Shown here piece after piece: positions 37,158-49,661 of a stretch of 64,000 nt of DNA. Each line of letters opens with the position of its first letter. Position 1 is the stretch's first letter. The position numbers were made by a program, and so were the translations under genes. The notes beneath the pieces were generated by a model that saw only the letters and a list, made by a program, of their open reading frames with translations, had not been told where the DNA came from and searched no databases. The DNA comes from Comamonas sp. SCN 67-35. GTDB lineage: Bacteria; Pseudomonadota; Gammaproteobacteria; Burkholderiales; Burkholderiaceae_C. The stretch is taken from assembly GCA_001725255.1 (NCBI GenBank), contig MEFV01000008.1:186001-250000 (forward strand). Direction: 5' to 3'.

Positions 37158-38259
37158 CGGTGTCGATCACGCCGCCGCCCAGGCACACCTCGCCGTCGTA
37201 GAGCACGGCCGACTGGCCCGGGGTGACGGCCCACTGCGCCTGCTCGAAGGCCAGCGCGAACGCGCCGTCTCCAGCGAGCGCCAGCGTGCAGGCCGCATCC
37301 TGCTGGCGGTAGCGCGTCTTGGCGCTGTAGCGGCCCGGCGCGGGCGCGCGGCCCGCCACCCAGCTAGCGTCCTGCGCGGTGAGTTCATGCGACAGCAGCC
37401 ACGGGTGGTCGTGCCCCTGCACCACGCGCAGCGTGTGCGTGGCGAGGTCCTTCCTCGCGACGAACCACGGCGCGTGATCGCCCCCGCCGCGCGGCGCGCC
37501 CTTGTCCTTCACGCCACCGATGCCTAGGCCCTGGCGCTGGCCCAGCGTGTAAAACGACAGGCCCATGTGGCGCCCGAGCGTGCGCCCGCGGTCATCCTGG
37601 ATGGGCCCCGGCTCGCGTGCGATGTAGCGGTTCAGGAATTCGCGAAAGGGCCGTTCTCCGATGAAGCAGATGCCGGTCGAATCCTTCTTCTTCGCGTTCG
37701 GCAGCTTGAGCTCGGCCGCAATGCGGCGCACCTCGGTTTTCTTCAGCTCACCCACGGGGAACAGCGTCTTCGCGAGCTGCGCCTGATTCAGGCGATGCAG
37801 GAAATAGCTCTGGTCCTTGGCCGGGTCCACGCCCTTGAGCAGTTCGTGCCGTTGGGTCTCTTCGTTCAAGCGCACGCGCGCGTAGTGGCCGGTGGCGATT
37901 TTCTCGGCCCCCAGGCGCATCGCGTGGTCGAGGAAGGCCTTGAACTTGATCTCGGCGTTGCACAGCACGTCGGGGTTGGGCGTGCGCCCGGCCTGGTATT
38001 CGCGCAGGAACTCGGCGAACACGCGATCCTTGTACTCGGCAGCGAAGTTCACGTGCTCGATCTCGATGCCGAGCACGTCGGCGACGCTGGCGGCGTCCAG
38101 GAAATCCTGGCGGCTGGAGCAGTATTCATCGTCGTCGTCATCTTCCCAGTTCTTCATGAAGATACCGACGACCTCGTGACCCTGCGCTTGGAGTAGATGG
38201 GCGGTGACGGCGGAATCGACGCCGCCCGACAGGCCCACCACGATGCGGTGCTTGTGCAT
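37132..38259 (-). CDS. mnmA: tRNA 2-thiouridylase MnmA
   Basis: 375 residues. The PP-loop is [17 protein letters not shown], the first catalytic Cys is in [12 protein letters not shown] and the second in [20 protein letters not shown] and [10 protein letters not shown] are conserved. It adds sulfur to uridine 34 of Lys, Glu and Gln tRNAs. ATG 38259 fits the family start exactly. In E. coli mnmA lies next to nudJ; here nudJ is 2.5 kb away. Confidence 0.96.
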   Translation of the reverse strand: MHKHRIVVGLSGGVDSAVTAHLLQAQGHEVVGIFMKNWEDDDDDEYCSSRQDFLDAASVADVLGIEIEHVNFAAEYKDRVFAEFLREYQAGRTPNPDVLCNAEIKFKAFLDHAMRLGAEKIATGHYARVRLNEETQRHELLKGVDPAKDQSYFLHRLNQAQLAKTLFPVGELKKTEVRRIAAELKLPNAKKKDSTGICFIGERPFREFLNRYIAREPGPIQDDRGRTLGRHMGLSFYTLGQRQGLGIGGVKDKGAPRGGGDHAPWFVARKDLATHTLRVVQGHDHPWLLSHELTAQDASWVAGRAPAPGRYSAKTRYRQQDAACTLALAGDGAFALAFEQAQWAVTPGQSAVLYDGEVCLGGGVIDTARTNCPAA

Positions 38260-38347
38260 GCGTCGGATTATCGGCGGCCCGAATGCTGACCTCTGCGGCG
38301 CGTGGATGGGATGTGCCGTACCGCCCTGGCCGTGGAGGGAATCGACG

Positions 38348-38767
38348 TCATGCCCGCCGTGCTGCACCACGGGTGGAGCCGTCGGCCATGGTAGCCGGAT
38401 GCGGTGAGGTGGACGATGGCGTGCGCAACGGGCATGCCGAGGCCAGGCGTGCGGCCAGATCGTCGCGCAGGGATTGCAGCGCCTCAATGCGTTGATCGAT
38501 GTCGGCCAATTTGTTCTGCAAAACCTGCGCGATGTCAGCGTCTGAAACCGCGCCTTGCCAAAGTCGAGGGATTTCGCGCCCGATCTCGGACAAGCTGAAG
38601 CCGAGTTGTTGAGCGGTCCTGATGTACATGACGAGGGTCAGAGTCTCGGGAGAGTACCGACGGTAGCCGTTGGGCAGCCTTCGGGAATGAATCAGACCGA
38701 GTTTCTCGTAGAACCGCAGCGTCTCACGAGACAGGCCGCTGGTGGTGGCCAATTCGCCGATGAGCAT
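38348..38767 (-). CDS. MerR-family transcriptional regulator
   Basis: 139 residues. [20 protein letters not shown] begins the MerR helix-turn-helix, followed by the wing [20 protein letters not shown] and a dimerisation coiled coil (about 75-110). The cysteine ACPL near residue 112 is isolated, so a metal site like that of CueR or MerR is not evident. It diverges from a small membrane-protein gene, with a dyad in a long promoter spacer between them, the classic MerR arrangement. Confidence 0.88.
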   Translation of the reverse strand: MLIGELATTSGLSRETLRFYEKLGLIHSRRLPNGYRRYSPETLTLVMYIRTAQQLGFSLSEIGREIPRLWQGAVSDADIAQVLQNKLADIDQRIEALQSLRDDLAARLASACPLRTPSSTSPHPATMADGSTRGAARRA

Positions 38768-38786
38768 GGGTTGCCTTCGAAAACGC

Positions 38787-38818
38787 TTGACATTGAAGCA
38801 TGGTTCAAGGTTGACACT
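38787..38818 (+). promoter_or_regulatory. MerR-type promoter with operator dyad in the spacer
   Basis: TTGACA at 38787-38792 is a consensus -35 box. A weak -10 candidate GACACT lies 20 bases later (38813-38818). The spacer holds the dyad TTGAAgcatggTTCAA. MerR regulators act on exactly such overlong spacers. It would drive the membrane-protein gene at 38848. The -10 match is poor, so the exact register is uncertain. Confidence 0.5.
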
Positions 38819-38847
38819 GCGGTCTTTGCACTTCACGGGAGCTCGCG

Positions 38848-39276
38848 ATGCAACAAGACCGCTTCATCCGCATGGTACGGTACAGCGCATGGTACGACCT
38901 GCTGGCCACCTGGTTGTTCGTTTTGCCATGGACATTCACTTGGATTTACACGTTGCTCGCCTGGACGGCCGGGAGCCTGGGCCTTCCGGGAGCGGCCCCT
39001 GAATTGGAGCCCATGCACGTACTGTTCGCCAACCTGCTGGGGTCGGTGGTCGTGGTCTGGGCGCTGGCGCGCATTCTTTACCCGTCGGTGCCCTTGGGAA
39101 GGCTGGATGCTGTGGCAAGACTGCTTTTCATGACGTGGCAAATCCATGCGGTCTTCTCTGGAGCCAGCGCCATCATTCTCGGGTTCACTGCGTTCGAATT
39201 GCTTTTTGGCATATTGCAGTTGATGCCCGTCGAGGCCCAGGCCTTGCCCGTGCGCGAACAGGGTGCCGCAGCATGA
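38848..39276 (+). CDS. Four-span membrane protein controlled by the divergent MerR regulator
   Basis: 142 residues with four hydrophobic segments (about 15-42, 57-77, 86-110, 112-128). GGGAG lies 6 bases before the ATG. The segment RYSAWYDLLATWLFVLPWTF has several aromatic residues, but I recognise no family. GC is lower than in neighbouring genes. Its target signal is unknown; MerR partners often deal with metals, drugs or oxidants. Confidence 0.75.
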   Translation: MQQDRFIRMVRYSAWYDLLATWLFVLPWTFTWIYTLLAWTAGSLGLPGAAPELEPMHVLFANLLGSVVVVWALARILYPSVPLGRLDAVARLLFMTWQIHAVFSGASAIILGFTAFELLFGILQLMPVEAQALPVREQGAAA

Positions 39277-39323
39277 GTCACGAGGGCATGCAGAACCATC
39301 ACCAATCAAGGAGACCAGTTCAT

Positions 39324-40865
39324 ATGTGGAAGAAAACCCTCGGTGCCCTGCTGATCTTCGTCCTCGCCCTGGTGGTGGCGGTTGCCGTCAACACTTGGCG
39401 CAAGGGCTCGCGCCAGTTGCAGGTGGCGCCGCTCGCGCCGCTGGCCATCGACGAAGCGGCGGCGGCCGAGCGCCTGGCGCAGGCGGTGCGGCTCAAAACC
39501 ATCTCGTCGGCCACCGATGCCAACCTGAATCAGGACCAGTTCCTCGCGCTGCATGCGCTGCTGGAAAAAGAATTCCCCAAGGTGCATGCCACGCTCAGGC
39601 GTGAGGTGGTGAACGGCCTGTCGCTGCTGTACACGTGGGAAGGGCAGGACCCGAAGGCCAAGGCCATCCTGCTGGCCGCGCACCAGGACGTGGTGCCGGT
39701 GGCGCCCGGCACCGAGGGCGACTGGCAGGAGCCGCCGTTTGCCGGTTTTGTCAAGGACGGCTACATCTGGGGCCGGGGCTCGTGGGACGACAAGGGCAAT
39801 CTGTTTTCGCAGATGGAAGCGGTGGAAATGCTGATCGCCAGCGGCTACAAACCGCCGCGCACCATTTACCTCGCCTACGGCGCCGACGAGGAGGTGAGCG
39901 GTCTGCGCGGCGCGGCCCAGATCGCCGCGCTGCTCAAGAGCCGGGGCGCGCAGCTCGATTTCGTGCTCGACGAGGGCCTGCTGGTGCTCGACGGCGTGAT
40001 GCCGGGGCTGAAAAAACCGGCGGCGCTCATCGGCGTGGCCGAGAAGGGCTACATGTCGGTGGCGCTCGCTACCACGGCGACACCGGGGCACTCGTCGATG
40101 CCGCCGAAACACGGCACCAGCGCGATCGCGATGATGGCCGCGGCGCTGAACGCGCTGGAAAACGACCAGATGCCCGCGGCCATCCGCGGCGTGGCGGGTG
40201 AGATGTTCGACGTGCTCGCGCCCGAGATGGGGGGCTTCTCGCGCGTCGCGCTGTCCAACCTCTGGCTCTTCGGCCCGCTGGTGCAAAAGCAGCTCGAGGC
40301 GGCGGGCAGCACCAACGCCATGCTGCGCACCACCACGGCACTGACCATCGCCCGCGCCGGCAACAAGGAGAACGTACTGCCCGGGCGCGCCGACGCGACG
40401 GTGAACTTCCGCATCCTGCCCGGCGACACGCGGGACGGTGTGATGGCGCATGTGCGCTCGGCCGTGGGCAAGGTGGTGGACATGGCTCACGTCAAGGTCG
40501 AAGCCCTGCCCGGTGCCAAGGAGGCTTCCAAGGTGGCGCCGACGGGTTCGGTGCAGTACCGGAGGCTGAACCAGACCATCCGCGAGGTCTTCCCCGATGC
40601 GCTGGTCGCGCCCGGCCTGATGGTGGCGGCGACCGATTCGGTGCACTACGAGCCCATCAGCGACCACATCTTCAAGTTCTCGCCGGTGCGCGCCAACAGC
40701 GAGGATCTGAAGCGCTTTCACGGCACCAACGAGCGCCTGTCGGTCAAGGGCTATGCGGATGCGATCCGCTTCTATCACTGGCTCACCGGCCAAGCACGCT
40801 CGGGTCCACGTGCATCAGCGACAGGTCGAAGCGCTGGCCCGCAAGGTAGTCTTCCAGGCTCCTGA
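39324..40865 (+). CDS. M20-family metallopeptidase (carboxypeptidase-like) with N-terminal anchor
   Basis: 513 residues from ATG 39324 with AAGGAG upstream. An N-terminal membrane anchor (about 5-23) is followed by the M20 catalytic domain: ILLAAHQDVVPV (metal His), GRGSWDDKGNLF (bridging Asp), YGADEEVSGLRG (catalytic and metal Glu) and DEGLLVLDG. A lid domain is inserted near AEKGYMSVALATTATPGHSS, and the last metal His is in HYEPISDHIF. The final 27 residues or so (RSGPRASATGRSAGPQGSLP) are low-complexity and are read antisense to the nudJ gene (83-base overlap), so the natural stop may have been lost. Substrate unknown. Confidence 0.88.
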   Translation: MWKKTLGALLIFVLALVVAVAVNTWRKGSRQLQVAPLAPLAIDEAAAAERLAQAVRLKTISSATDANLNQDQFLALHALLEKEFPKVHATLRREVVNGLSLLYTWEGQDPKAKAILLAAHQDVVPVAPGTEGDWQEPPFAGFVKDGYIWGRGSWDDKGNLFSQMEAVEMLIASGYKPPRTIYLAYGADEEVSGLRGAAQIAALLKSRGAQLDFVLDEGLLVLDGVMPGLKKPAALIGVAEKGYMSVALATTATPGHSSMPPKHGTSAIAMMAAALNALENDQMPAAIRGVAGEMFDVLAPEMGGFSRVALSNLWLFGPLVQKQLEAAGSTNAMLRTTTALTIARAGNKENVLPGRADATVNFRILPGDTRDGVMAHVRSAVGKVVDMAHVKVEALPGAKEASKVAPTGSVQYRRLNQTIREVFPDALVAPGLMVAATDSVHYEPISDHIFKFSPVRANSEDLKRFHGTNERLSVKGYADAIRFYHWLTGQARSGPRASATGRSAGPQGSLPGS

Positions 40866-41274
40866 GCAGCAGCGGGCTCCTGTGGCGCTCGCGGCAGGAG
40901 CGGATCTCCTCGGGGGTCATCCACACGGTGCGCACGATGCCGGTGTCGAGCGCACGCCAGCCGTGATGCGCGAGCAGGCGCCCGCAGAAGGCAAAGCGCA
41001 GGTAGGTGATGTCCTCGCCGGTACGTGTCTTGGTGAACCGGTTCAGGTAGACGCCGACGAGCGAGAGCGGCTCGAAATCCCAGGCGGCCTCTTCCAGCAC
41101 CTCGCGCGCGCAGCCCTGCGCCGGGGTTTCGCCCGGCTCCAGGTGGCCGGCCGGGTTGTTGAGCTTGAGGCCGTCGCTCGTTTCTTCTTCCACCAGCAGA
41201 AAACGCCCGTCCTGCTCGGCCACCGCCGCGACGGTGACGTGCGGCTTCCAGCGATCGACCGCGCCTGAAGGCAT
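40783..41274 (-). CDS. nudJ: Nudix phosphatase NudJ
   Basis: 163 residues. KPHVTVAAVAEQDGRFLLVE and the Nudix box GHLEPGETPAQGCAREVLEE match the NudJ type closely; the position after EE is Ala rather than Gly. NudJ removes phosphate from thiamine pyrophosphate precursors and nucleoside di- and triphosphates. The gene's last 83 bases overlap the end of the convergent M20 gene. It lies 19 bases after yidC in the same direction. Confidence 0.85.
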   Translation of the reverse strand: MPSGAVDRWKPHVTVAAVAEQDGRFLLVEEETSDGLKLNNPAGHLEPGETPAQGCAREVLEEAAWDFEPLSLVGVYLNRFTKTRTGEDITYLRFAFCGRLLAHHGWRALDTGIVRTVWMTPEEIRSCRERHRSPLLLRSLEDYLAGQRFDLSLMHVDPSVLGR

Positions 41275-41293
41275 ACGCGGGCTTTCCCGTCCG

Positions 41294-43030
41294 TCAGCGG
41301 AACTTGGGCAGGTGCAGGCGCGGCGGCACGCCCAGGCGGGTGTTGATCACCCACTGCTGCGCGATCGACAGGATGTTGTTCGTGAGCCAGTAGAGCACCA
41401 GGCCCGCCGGGAACATGAAGAACATGAAGCTGAATGCCAGCGGCATGATCCACATCAGCTTGGCCTGCATCGGATCGGGCGGCGCGGGGTTGAGTGCCGT
41501 CTGGAACAGCGTGGAGATCGTCATCAGGATGGGCAGGATGAAGTACGGGTCCTTGGTCGAGAGGTCCGTCACCCAGCCTATCCATGGCGCGTGGCGCATT
41601 TCCACGCTCGACAGCAGCACCCAGTACAGCGCGATGAACACCGGGATCTGGATCGCGATCGGCAGACACCCGCCCAGCGGATTGACCTTTTCCTCGCGGT
41701 AGATGCGCATCATCTCCTGCTGCATCTGCTGCGGCTTGTCCTTGAGGCGGGTGCGCAGGTCCTGGATGCGCGGATTCAGCGCCTTCATCTTGGCCATGCT
41801 CGAATACGCCTTGGCGTTGAGCCAGTAGAACGCCAGCTTGAGCAGCACCACCAGGCCGACGATGGACCAGCCCCAGTTGCCCAGGAGGTTGTGGATCTTC
41901 TCGAGCAGCCAGTACAGCGGCTTGGCGAGGATGGTGAGGTAGCCGTAATCCTTGATCAGCTCCAGCCCCGGGGTGAGGCCTTCGAGCACGGTCTCCACCT
42001 GGGGGCCGACGAACAGCCGCGCGTCTATGGTCTTGGTCTGCCCGGGCGCCAGTTCGCCGAAGGGGGTGATTTCCTGCGCCCGGTAGCAGCAGTCGGGCAC
42101 CTGCGAGCCGATGTCGGCGGCATTCACATGCAGCTGGCGCGGCGTGCCTTCGGGCAGCAGCCAGGCGGTGGCGAAGTAATGCTGCACCATGGCGATGTAG
42201 CCGTCGGTCGATTCGGCGGGGATCTCGACCTTCTTTTCCCGGATCGCCTTGAAGGTGATCTTCTGATACTTCTTGGCGCTGGTGTAGACCGCCGGGCCGG
42301 TGAAGGTGGAATAAAACGGCACGGCGCCATCGGGCTCGTTGCCATCGCGCACCAGCTGCAGGTACAGCTGCGGCGCCACGGCGGCCGTGCCGGTGTTGAC
42401 CACCTCATGGCGCACCGCGATGTCGTAGGCGCCGCGCTTGAGCGTGTAGGTCTTCACGAGCTTCACGCCGCCCAGATCGGGCGACTCGAAGCGCACGGTG
42501 AGTTCGTTGTCCGCGCTGCCCAGCTCGCGCGGGCCGGGGGCCACGTGCATGATGGTCTTGTGGGTGGGGAAGGGCCCGCCGATCAGGCCGGTCTGCGCGA
42601 CGTACAGGTGCCTGGCGTCTTCTTCCAGCAGCACGAAGGGCTTGGGGTCGTCCTGGCTGCCCTTGTGGTGCAGCAGCTCGCCCTTCACGAGCGAGCCGCC
42701 CTCGTTGTCGAAGGTGAGCTTGAGCACATCGGTCGAGACGGTCACGAGCTCATGCGCGATCGCGGGCTGCGCGGGCGCGGTGGTGGGCACGGCCGCGGCG
42801 CTGGCGCTTGGCGCGGCAGGCTGCGGCGGCTGGGCCGCGCTCGGACTGGCCGCGGGCATGCTCGCCGGGCTGCTGGCCGGGTGCGCGGAGGATGTGCTCG
42901 CGGTCGTCTGCGTGGCCGGTGACGGGAAGAAGGTGGCCTGCCTGCCGTTGTAGACCTGCCATTTGTCCCACAGCAGAACCATGGAAAAGCCAAAGATCAC
43001 CCACAGGATGGTGCGGCGAATGTCGTTCAT
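41294..43030 (-). CDS. yidC: Membrane protein insertase YidC
   Basis: 578 residues, Gram-negative type. A first span (MNDIRRTILWVIFGFSMVLL) is followed by a Pro/Ala-rich linker, a large periplasmic beta-domain (about 85-360) and five C-terminal spans with WGWSIVGLVVLLKLAFYWLN and GGCLPIAIQIPVFIALYWVL. It inserts and folds inner-membrane proteins. Its ATG overlaps the yidD stop (ATGA). Confidence 0.97.
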   Translation of the reverse strand: MNDIRRTILWVIFGFSMVLLWDKWQVYNGRQATFFPSPATQTTASTSSAHPASSPASMPAASPSAAQPPQPAAPSASAAAVPTTAPAQPAIAHELVTVSTDVLKLTFDNEGGSLVKGELLHHKGSQDDPKPFVLLEEDARHLYVAQTGLIGGPFPTHKTIMHVAPGPRELGSADNELTVRFESPDLGGVKLVKTYTLKRGAYDIAVRHEVVNTGTAAVAPQLYLQLVRDGNEPDGAVPFYSTFTGPAVYTSAKKYQKITFKAIREKKVEIPAESTDGYIAMVQHYFATAWLLPEGTPRQLHVNAADIGSQVPDCCYRAQEITPFGELAPGQTKTIDARLFVGPQVETVLEGLTPGLELIKDYGYLTILAKPLYWLLEKIHNLLGNWGWSIVGLVVLLKLAFYWLNAKAYSSMAKMKALNPRIQDLRTRLKDKPQQMQQEMMRIYREEKVNPLGGCLPIAIQIPVFIALYWVLLSSVEMRHAPWIGWVTDLSTKDPYFILPILMTISTLFQTALNPAPPDPMQAKLMWIMPLAFSFMFFMFPAGLVLYWLTNNILSIAQQWVINTRLGVPPRLHLPKFR

Positions 43031-43323
43031 GAGTGTTCGCTTGTGCGGGAAGAAGGAGGTTGGGCGGCGCTGTTCAGGCGGGAGAACAGGCGCAGCTCGC
43101 GCGGCATCGTATCGGGCACGGGATCGTGTCCGCCGTCGCACCATGGGTGGCAGCGCGCGATGCGCTTGAGGGTGAGGTAGCCGCCGACCGCCGCGCCGTG
43201 GCGCTGCAGGGCCTGCAAGGCGTAATTGGAGCAGGTCGGCTCGAAGCGGCAGCTGTTGCCCAGCCAGGGGCTCAGCAGCAGCTGGTAGCCGCGCACCATC
43301 GCCATGAGCAGGCGCCGCATCAT
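43027..43323 (-). CDS. yidD: Membrane insertion efficiency factor YidD
   Basis: 98 residues. LLSPWLGNSCRFEPTCSNYA and KRIARCHPWCDGGHDPVP are the invariant Cys-rich motifs. It assists YidC. Two adjacent ATGs (43323, 43320) are possible starts, both overlapping the rnpA stop. Confidence 0.95.
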   Translation of the reverse strand: MMRRLLMAMVRGYQLLLSPWLGNSCRFEPTCSNYALQALQRHGAAVGGYLTLKRIARCHPWCDGGHDPVPDTMPRELRLFSRLNSAAQPPSSRTSEHS

Positions 43324-43703
43324 GACCGGGCGTCCGGCCTGGGCAGGCGGGCGAAGAGCAGCAGCAGCTCGGCGCGCACGGCGCGCTTGAGCGCGTGCGA
43401 GGCCGCGCTCACGAACTGCTCGCGATCGAAGGCCGTGCGCAGCCGCACCACGTAGGCCGCGTGGGCCAGCGTGGGCGCCTGCTGCTCAGCCACGGCGTAG
43501 ATCTGCCGGCGAATGGCGTTGCGCGTGACGGCGCGGCGCGCCCAGCGCTTGGGCACCAGCGCGCCCAGCCAGAGCTCGCCGTGGGCAAACAGGGGATGCG
43601 GCGCGTCCAGCGCTAGGCCATGCAGCGCGAAATGCGCCGTACGGGCCAGGGTGCCTGCGGTCATCGTGGCCTGGAATTGGGGACGGGTTTTCAGCCGATG
43701 CAT
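43320..43703 (-). CDS. rnpA: Ribonuclease P protein component
   Basis: 127 residues. LVPKRWARRAVTRNAIRRQI is the RNA-binding signature and FDREQFVSAASHALKRAV the C-terminal helix. It assists the RNase P RNA in maturing tRNA 5' ends. Follows rpmH in the same direction and overlaps yidD. Confidence 0.93.
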   Translation of the reverse strand: MHRLKTRPQFQATMTAGTLARTAHFALHGLALDAPHPLFAHGELWLGALVPKRWARRAVTRNAIRRQIYAVAEQQAPTLAHAAYVVRLRTAFDREQFVSAASHALKRAVRAELLLLFARLPRPDARS

Positions 43704-43769
43704 GGGGCAACGGCGCGGCGCAAGCGCTGTCAGGGCTGCACGAGCAGAGGCTGCGCGCGCGGCGCCCGC

Positions 43770-43904
43770 TCAGACCGCCAGGCGCTTGCGACCCTTGGCG
43801 CGGCGTGCGTTGATCACGGCGCGGCCGCCGCGCGTCTTCATGCGCACGAGGAAACCGTGAGTGCGCGCGCGGCGCGTCTTGGAGGGCTGATAGGTACGTT
43901 TCAT
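43770..43904 (-). CDS. rpmH: 50S ribosomal protein L34
   Basis: 44 residues, [20 protein letters not shown] to GRKRLAV, the exact family length and sequence type. First gene of rpmH-rnpA-yidD-yidC and divergent from dnaA. Confidence 0.98.
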   Translation of the reverse strand: MKRTYQPSKTRRARTHGFLVRMKTRGGRAVINARRAKGRKRLAV

Positions 43905-44254
43905 GATCGATCCTTGGAAATTCGGTAGCGCCAAAGCCAGGCAGGTGCGCTCTTGCGGCAAGAGCGAAGAGCACGCACCATCAAACGCCTGCACGGCGCC
44001 ACGCACGGACGGCCCCGAAAAGACTCTTCAGGGAAACGGGCGATTATCGCAGCACTCATGATGCGCGGCAAATTTTTTCACGGAAAGCTTCGGGCGGGGA
44101 GCGTGCGCGTCGCCCGCTCCGGGTTGTGGATAACTTCCTCGCAGGCTAGAATGGCCGGTCTTGTTTCGTGCTTTACAGACAACCAAGGAAGCGCCTCCAA
44201 ACCCTGTGCGGTTCGTACGGGGTTTGAAGCACTTTCCCCAAAAGAATCGCCCCG
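43905..44254. other. rpmH-dnaA intergenic region, possible oriC
   Basis: 350 bases between the divergent rpmH and dnaA genes, the usual place of oriC in many bacteria. It has an AT-richer patch (about 44040-44100, with ATTATCGC and AAATTTTTTC) and one perfect DnaA box. I see no second perfect TTATCCACA, so origin function is only a candidate; the true oriC may lie elsewhere or use weaker boxes. Confidence 0.4.
44124..44152 (+). promoter_or_regulatory. dnaA promoter overlapped by a DnaA box
   Basis: TTGTGG (44124-44129), a 17-base spacer and TAGAAT (44147-44152) make a good sigma-70 promoter ahead of dnaA, with a leader of about 95 bases. A perfect DnaA box, TGTGGATAA (44125-44133), covers the -35 element. 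DnaA bound here should block its own transcription, as in E. coli. Confidence 0.7.
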
Positions 44255-45697
44255 ATGTACGAGGGAGTCCCCTTTTCCGCCACCGTGAAAACCGCCGCCG
44301 CGAATGCGCAAGACCCTGCTGCGCAGGAGTTGTGGCAGGCCTGTCTCACGCAGCTGGCGCAGCAGCTGCCCGAGCAGCAGTTCAACACCTGGATCAAGCC
44401 TCTGAAGGTGGAGGTCGCGCCCGATCTCTCGCGCGTCACCCTGTTCGTCGCCAATCGCTTCAAGCTCGATGGGGTGCGCGCCCAGTATGGCGCGCAGATT
44501 GCCGCCGCGCTGCAGGCGGCCGTGGGCGAGCCCGTGCAGCTGGAGCTTGCGCTGGCGCCCCGGCGCGCCACGCCCAGGGTGGTGGCCGAGCACGCGCCGC
44601 GCGCGCCAGCCCAGCCGCTGGCGGACGAGATGGCCTTTGAGGAGCCCGAGGTCATGCCCGCGCCCACGCCGGCGCCGCATTCGCGCCTGAATCCGGCGCT
44701 CACCTTCGCCACGCTGGTCGAGGGAACGGCCAACCGCATGGCGCGTTCGGCGGCGATGCATGTGGCCGCGCAGCCGGGGCAGATGTACAACCCGCTGTTC
44801 ATCTACGGCGGCGTGGGCCTGGGCAAGACCCATCTGATGCACGCCGTGGGCAACCAGTTGCTGGCCGAGCGCGCGACGGCGAAAGTGCGCTACATCCACG
44901 CCGAGCAGTTCGTCTCCGACGTGGTGCGCGCGGTGCGGCACAACGCCTTCGAATCGTTCAAGGAAAGCTACCACTCGCTCGATCTGCTCCTGATCGACGA
45001 TGTGCAGTTCTTCGCCAACAAGGACCGCACGCAGGAGGAGTTCTTCAACGCCTTCGAGGCGCTGCTGGCCAAGAAGAGCCATATCGTGATGACGTCGGAC
45101 ACCTATCCCAAGGGCCTGACCAACATCCACGAGCGGCTGGTGTCGCGCTTCGACGCGGGCCTGTCGGTCGCGATCGAGCCGCCCGAACTGGAGATGCGCG
45201 TGGCCATTCTCATCAACAAGGCGCAGGCCGAGGGCGCGCAGATGCCCGAGGAGGTGGCGTTCTTCGTGGCCAAGAACGTGCGCTCCAACGTGCGCGAGCT
45301 CGAAGGCGCGCTGCGCAAGGTGCTGGCCTACGCGCGCTTCAATGCCAAGGAAATCTCGATTGCCGCCGCGCGCGAGGCGCTGCGCGATCTGCTCAGCATC
45401 CAGAACCGCCAGATCAGCGTCGAGAACATCCAGAAGACGGTGGCCGACTACTACAAGATCAAGGTCGCCGACATGTACAGCAAGAAGCGCCCGGCGAGCA
45501 TCGCGCGCCCGCGCCAGATCGCGATGTACCTGGCCAAGGAGCTCACGCAGAAGAGCCTGCCCGAGATCGGCGAGCTCTTCGGCGGACGTGACCACACCAC
45601 CGTGCTGCACGCGGTGCGCAAGATCGGCGGCGAACGCCAGCAGCTCACCGAGCTCAACCAGGAGTTGCACGTGCTCGAACAGACCCTCAAGGGCTGA
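44255..45697 (+). CDS. dnaA: Chromosomal replication initiator DnaA
   Basis: 480 residues. Domain I (about 20-100) has [14 protein letters not shown], domain II is a Pro/Ala-rich linker, and domain III is the AAA+ core with [20 protein letters not shown] and [13 protein letters not shown]. Domain IV has [20 protein letters not shown] and [13 protein letters not shown], which reads the DnaA box. It opens the origin and is probably self-regulated through the box at its promoter. Confidence 0.98.
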   Translation: MYEGVPFSATVKTAAANAQDPAAQELWQACLTQLAQQLPEQQFNTWIKPLKVEVAPDLSRVTLFVANRFKLDGVRAQYGAQIAAALQAAVGEPVQLELALAPRRATPRVVAEHAPRAPAQPLADEMAFEEPEVMPAPTPAPHSRLNPALTFATLVEGTANRMARSAAMHVAAQPGQMYNPLFIYGGVGLGKTHLMHAVGNQLLAERATAKVRYIHAEQFVSDVVRAVRHNAFESFKESYHSLDLLLIDDVQFFANKDRTQEEFFNAFEALLAKKSHIVMTSDTYPKGLTNIHERLVSRFDAGLSVAIEPPELEMRVAILINKAQAEGAQMPEEVAFFVAKNVRSNVRELEGALRKVLAYARFNAKEISIAAAREALRDLLSIQNRQISVENIQKTVADYYKIKVADMYSKKRPASIARPRQIAMYLAKELTQKSLPEIGELFGGRDHTTVLHAVRKIGGERQQLTELNQELHVLEQTLKG

Positions 45698-45777
45698 GTG
45701 GGCGTGAAAGAACCCATGCGCAGTCCTGTTTCGCCAGCCTCTGTTTTTTCGTCATTCATTTCACCGAGGTTCACCCG

Positions 45778-46877
45778 ATGATTGTCCTGAAGAGCACCCA
45801 AGACAAATTTCTGGCGGTTCTGCAAGCGGTATCCGGCATCGTCGAGCGCCGTCACACGGTGCCCATTCTGGCCAACGTGCTCATTCGCAAGACCGCCAGC
45901 GCGCTGCAGTTCACCACGAGCGACCAGGAAATCCAGATCCGCACCGTGGTGGAACTCGGCGGCGACGTGGGCGACTTCGCCACCACCGTGGGCGCTCGCA
46001 AGTTGATCGACATCCTCAAGACCCTGCCCGCCGACCAGACGGTGAGCCTGGATTCGGGCGCCTCCAGACTCGTGCTCAAGGGCGGCAAGAGCCGCTTCAC
46101 GCTGCACACGCTGCCGGCCGAGGATTTCCCGCTGGTGCAGGAATCGAGCAGCTTCGGCCCGGCGTTCAGCGTGCCGCAGAAGGTGCTCAAGGAACTGCTG
46201 GCGCAGGTCTCGTTCGCGATGGCGGTGCAGGACATCCGCTACTACTTGAACGGCATCCTGTTCGTCGCCGAGGGCAAGACGCTCTCGCTCGTGGCCACCG
46301 ACGGTCACCGCCTCGCGTTCACCGCCGCCGAGCTGGAAGTGGAAGTGCCCAAGCAGGAGGTGATCCTGCCGCGCAAGACGGTGCTCGAATTGCAGCGCCT
46401 GCTCTCGGACGCCGAGGGTGCGATCCAGATGCAGTTCGCGGGCAACCAGGCTCGCTTCACCTTCGGCGGCATGGAGTTCGTCACCAAGCTTGTCGAGGGC
46501 AAGTTCCCCGACTACAACCGCGTGATCCCGCGCAACTACACGCAGAGCATCACGCTCGGGCGCGCGCCGTTGCTCGCGAGCCTGCAGCGCTCGGCCATCA
46601 TGACGAGCGAGAAGTTCAAGGGCGTGCGCCTGAACATCGAGCCGGGATCCTTGCGCGTCTCCAGCAACAACGCCGAGCAGGAAGAGGCCGTCGATGAACT
46701 CGACATCGATTACGACGGCGAACCGATCGAGATCGGCTTCAACGTCACGTACCTCATCGACGTGCTCACCAACATGAGCCAGGAGATGGTGCGCATCGAC
46801 ATGATGGATGGCAGCAGCTCGGTGGTCTTTCAGATTCCGGGCAACGAGCACTTCAAGTATGTCGTGATGCCCATGCG

Positions 46878-46884
<7 letters not shown>
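45778..46884 (+). CDS. dnaN: DNA polymerase III beta sliding clamp
   Basis: 368 residues in three clamp domains. MIVLKSTQDKFLAVLQAVSG and KFPDYNRVIPRNYTQSITLG are typical, ending in the conserved YVVMPMRI. It tethers the polymerase to DNA. It lies 80 bases after dnaA; its stop codon lies within a copy of the dispersed repeat. Confidence 0.98.
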
Positions 46885-49572
<2,688 letters not shown>

Positions 49573-49661
49573 ACGTGTTGCTTGACGAGTTCTGCACGAA
49601 GCAGGAGGCCGCTGCGGTCATCCGCGTTCCGCGACTCCTTTCATCACACCGGTGATCAAGC

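Noticed and set aside
43905..44254. Firm oriC assignment at the rpmH-dnaA gap
   Set aside because: Only one perfect DnaA box and a modest AT-rich patch are visible, so it is reported only as a candidate.
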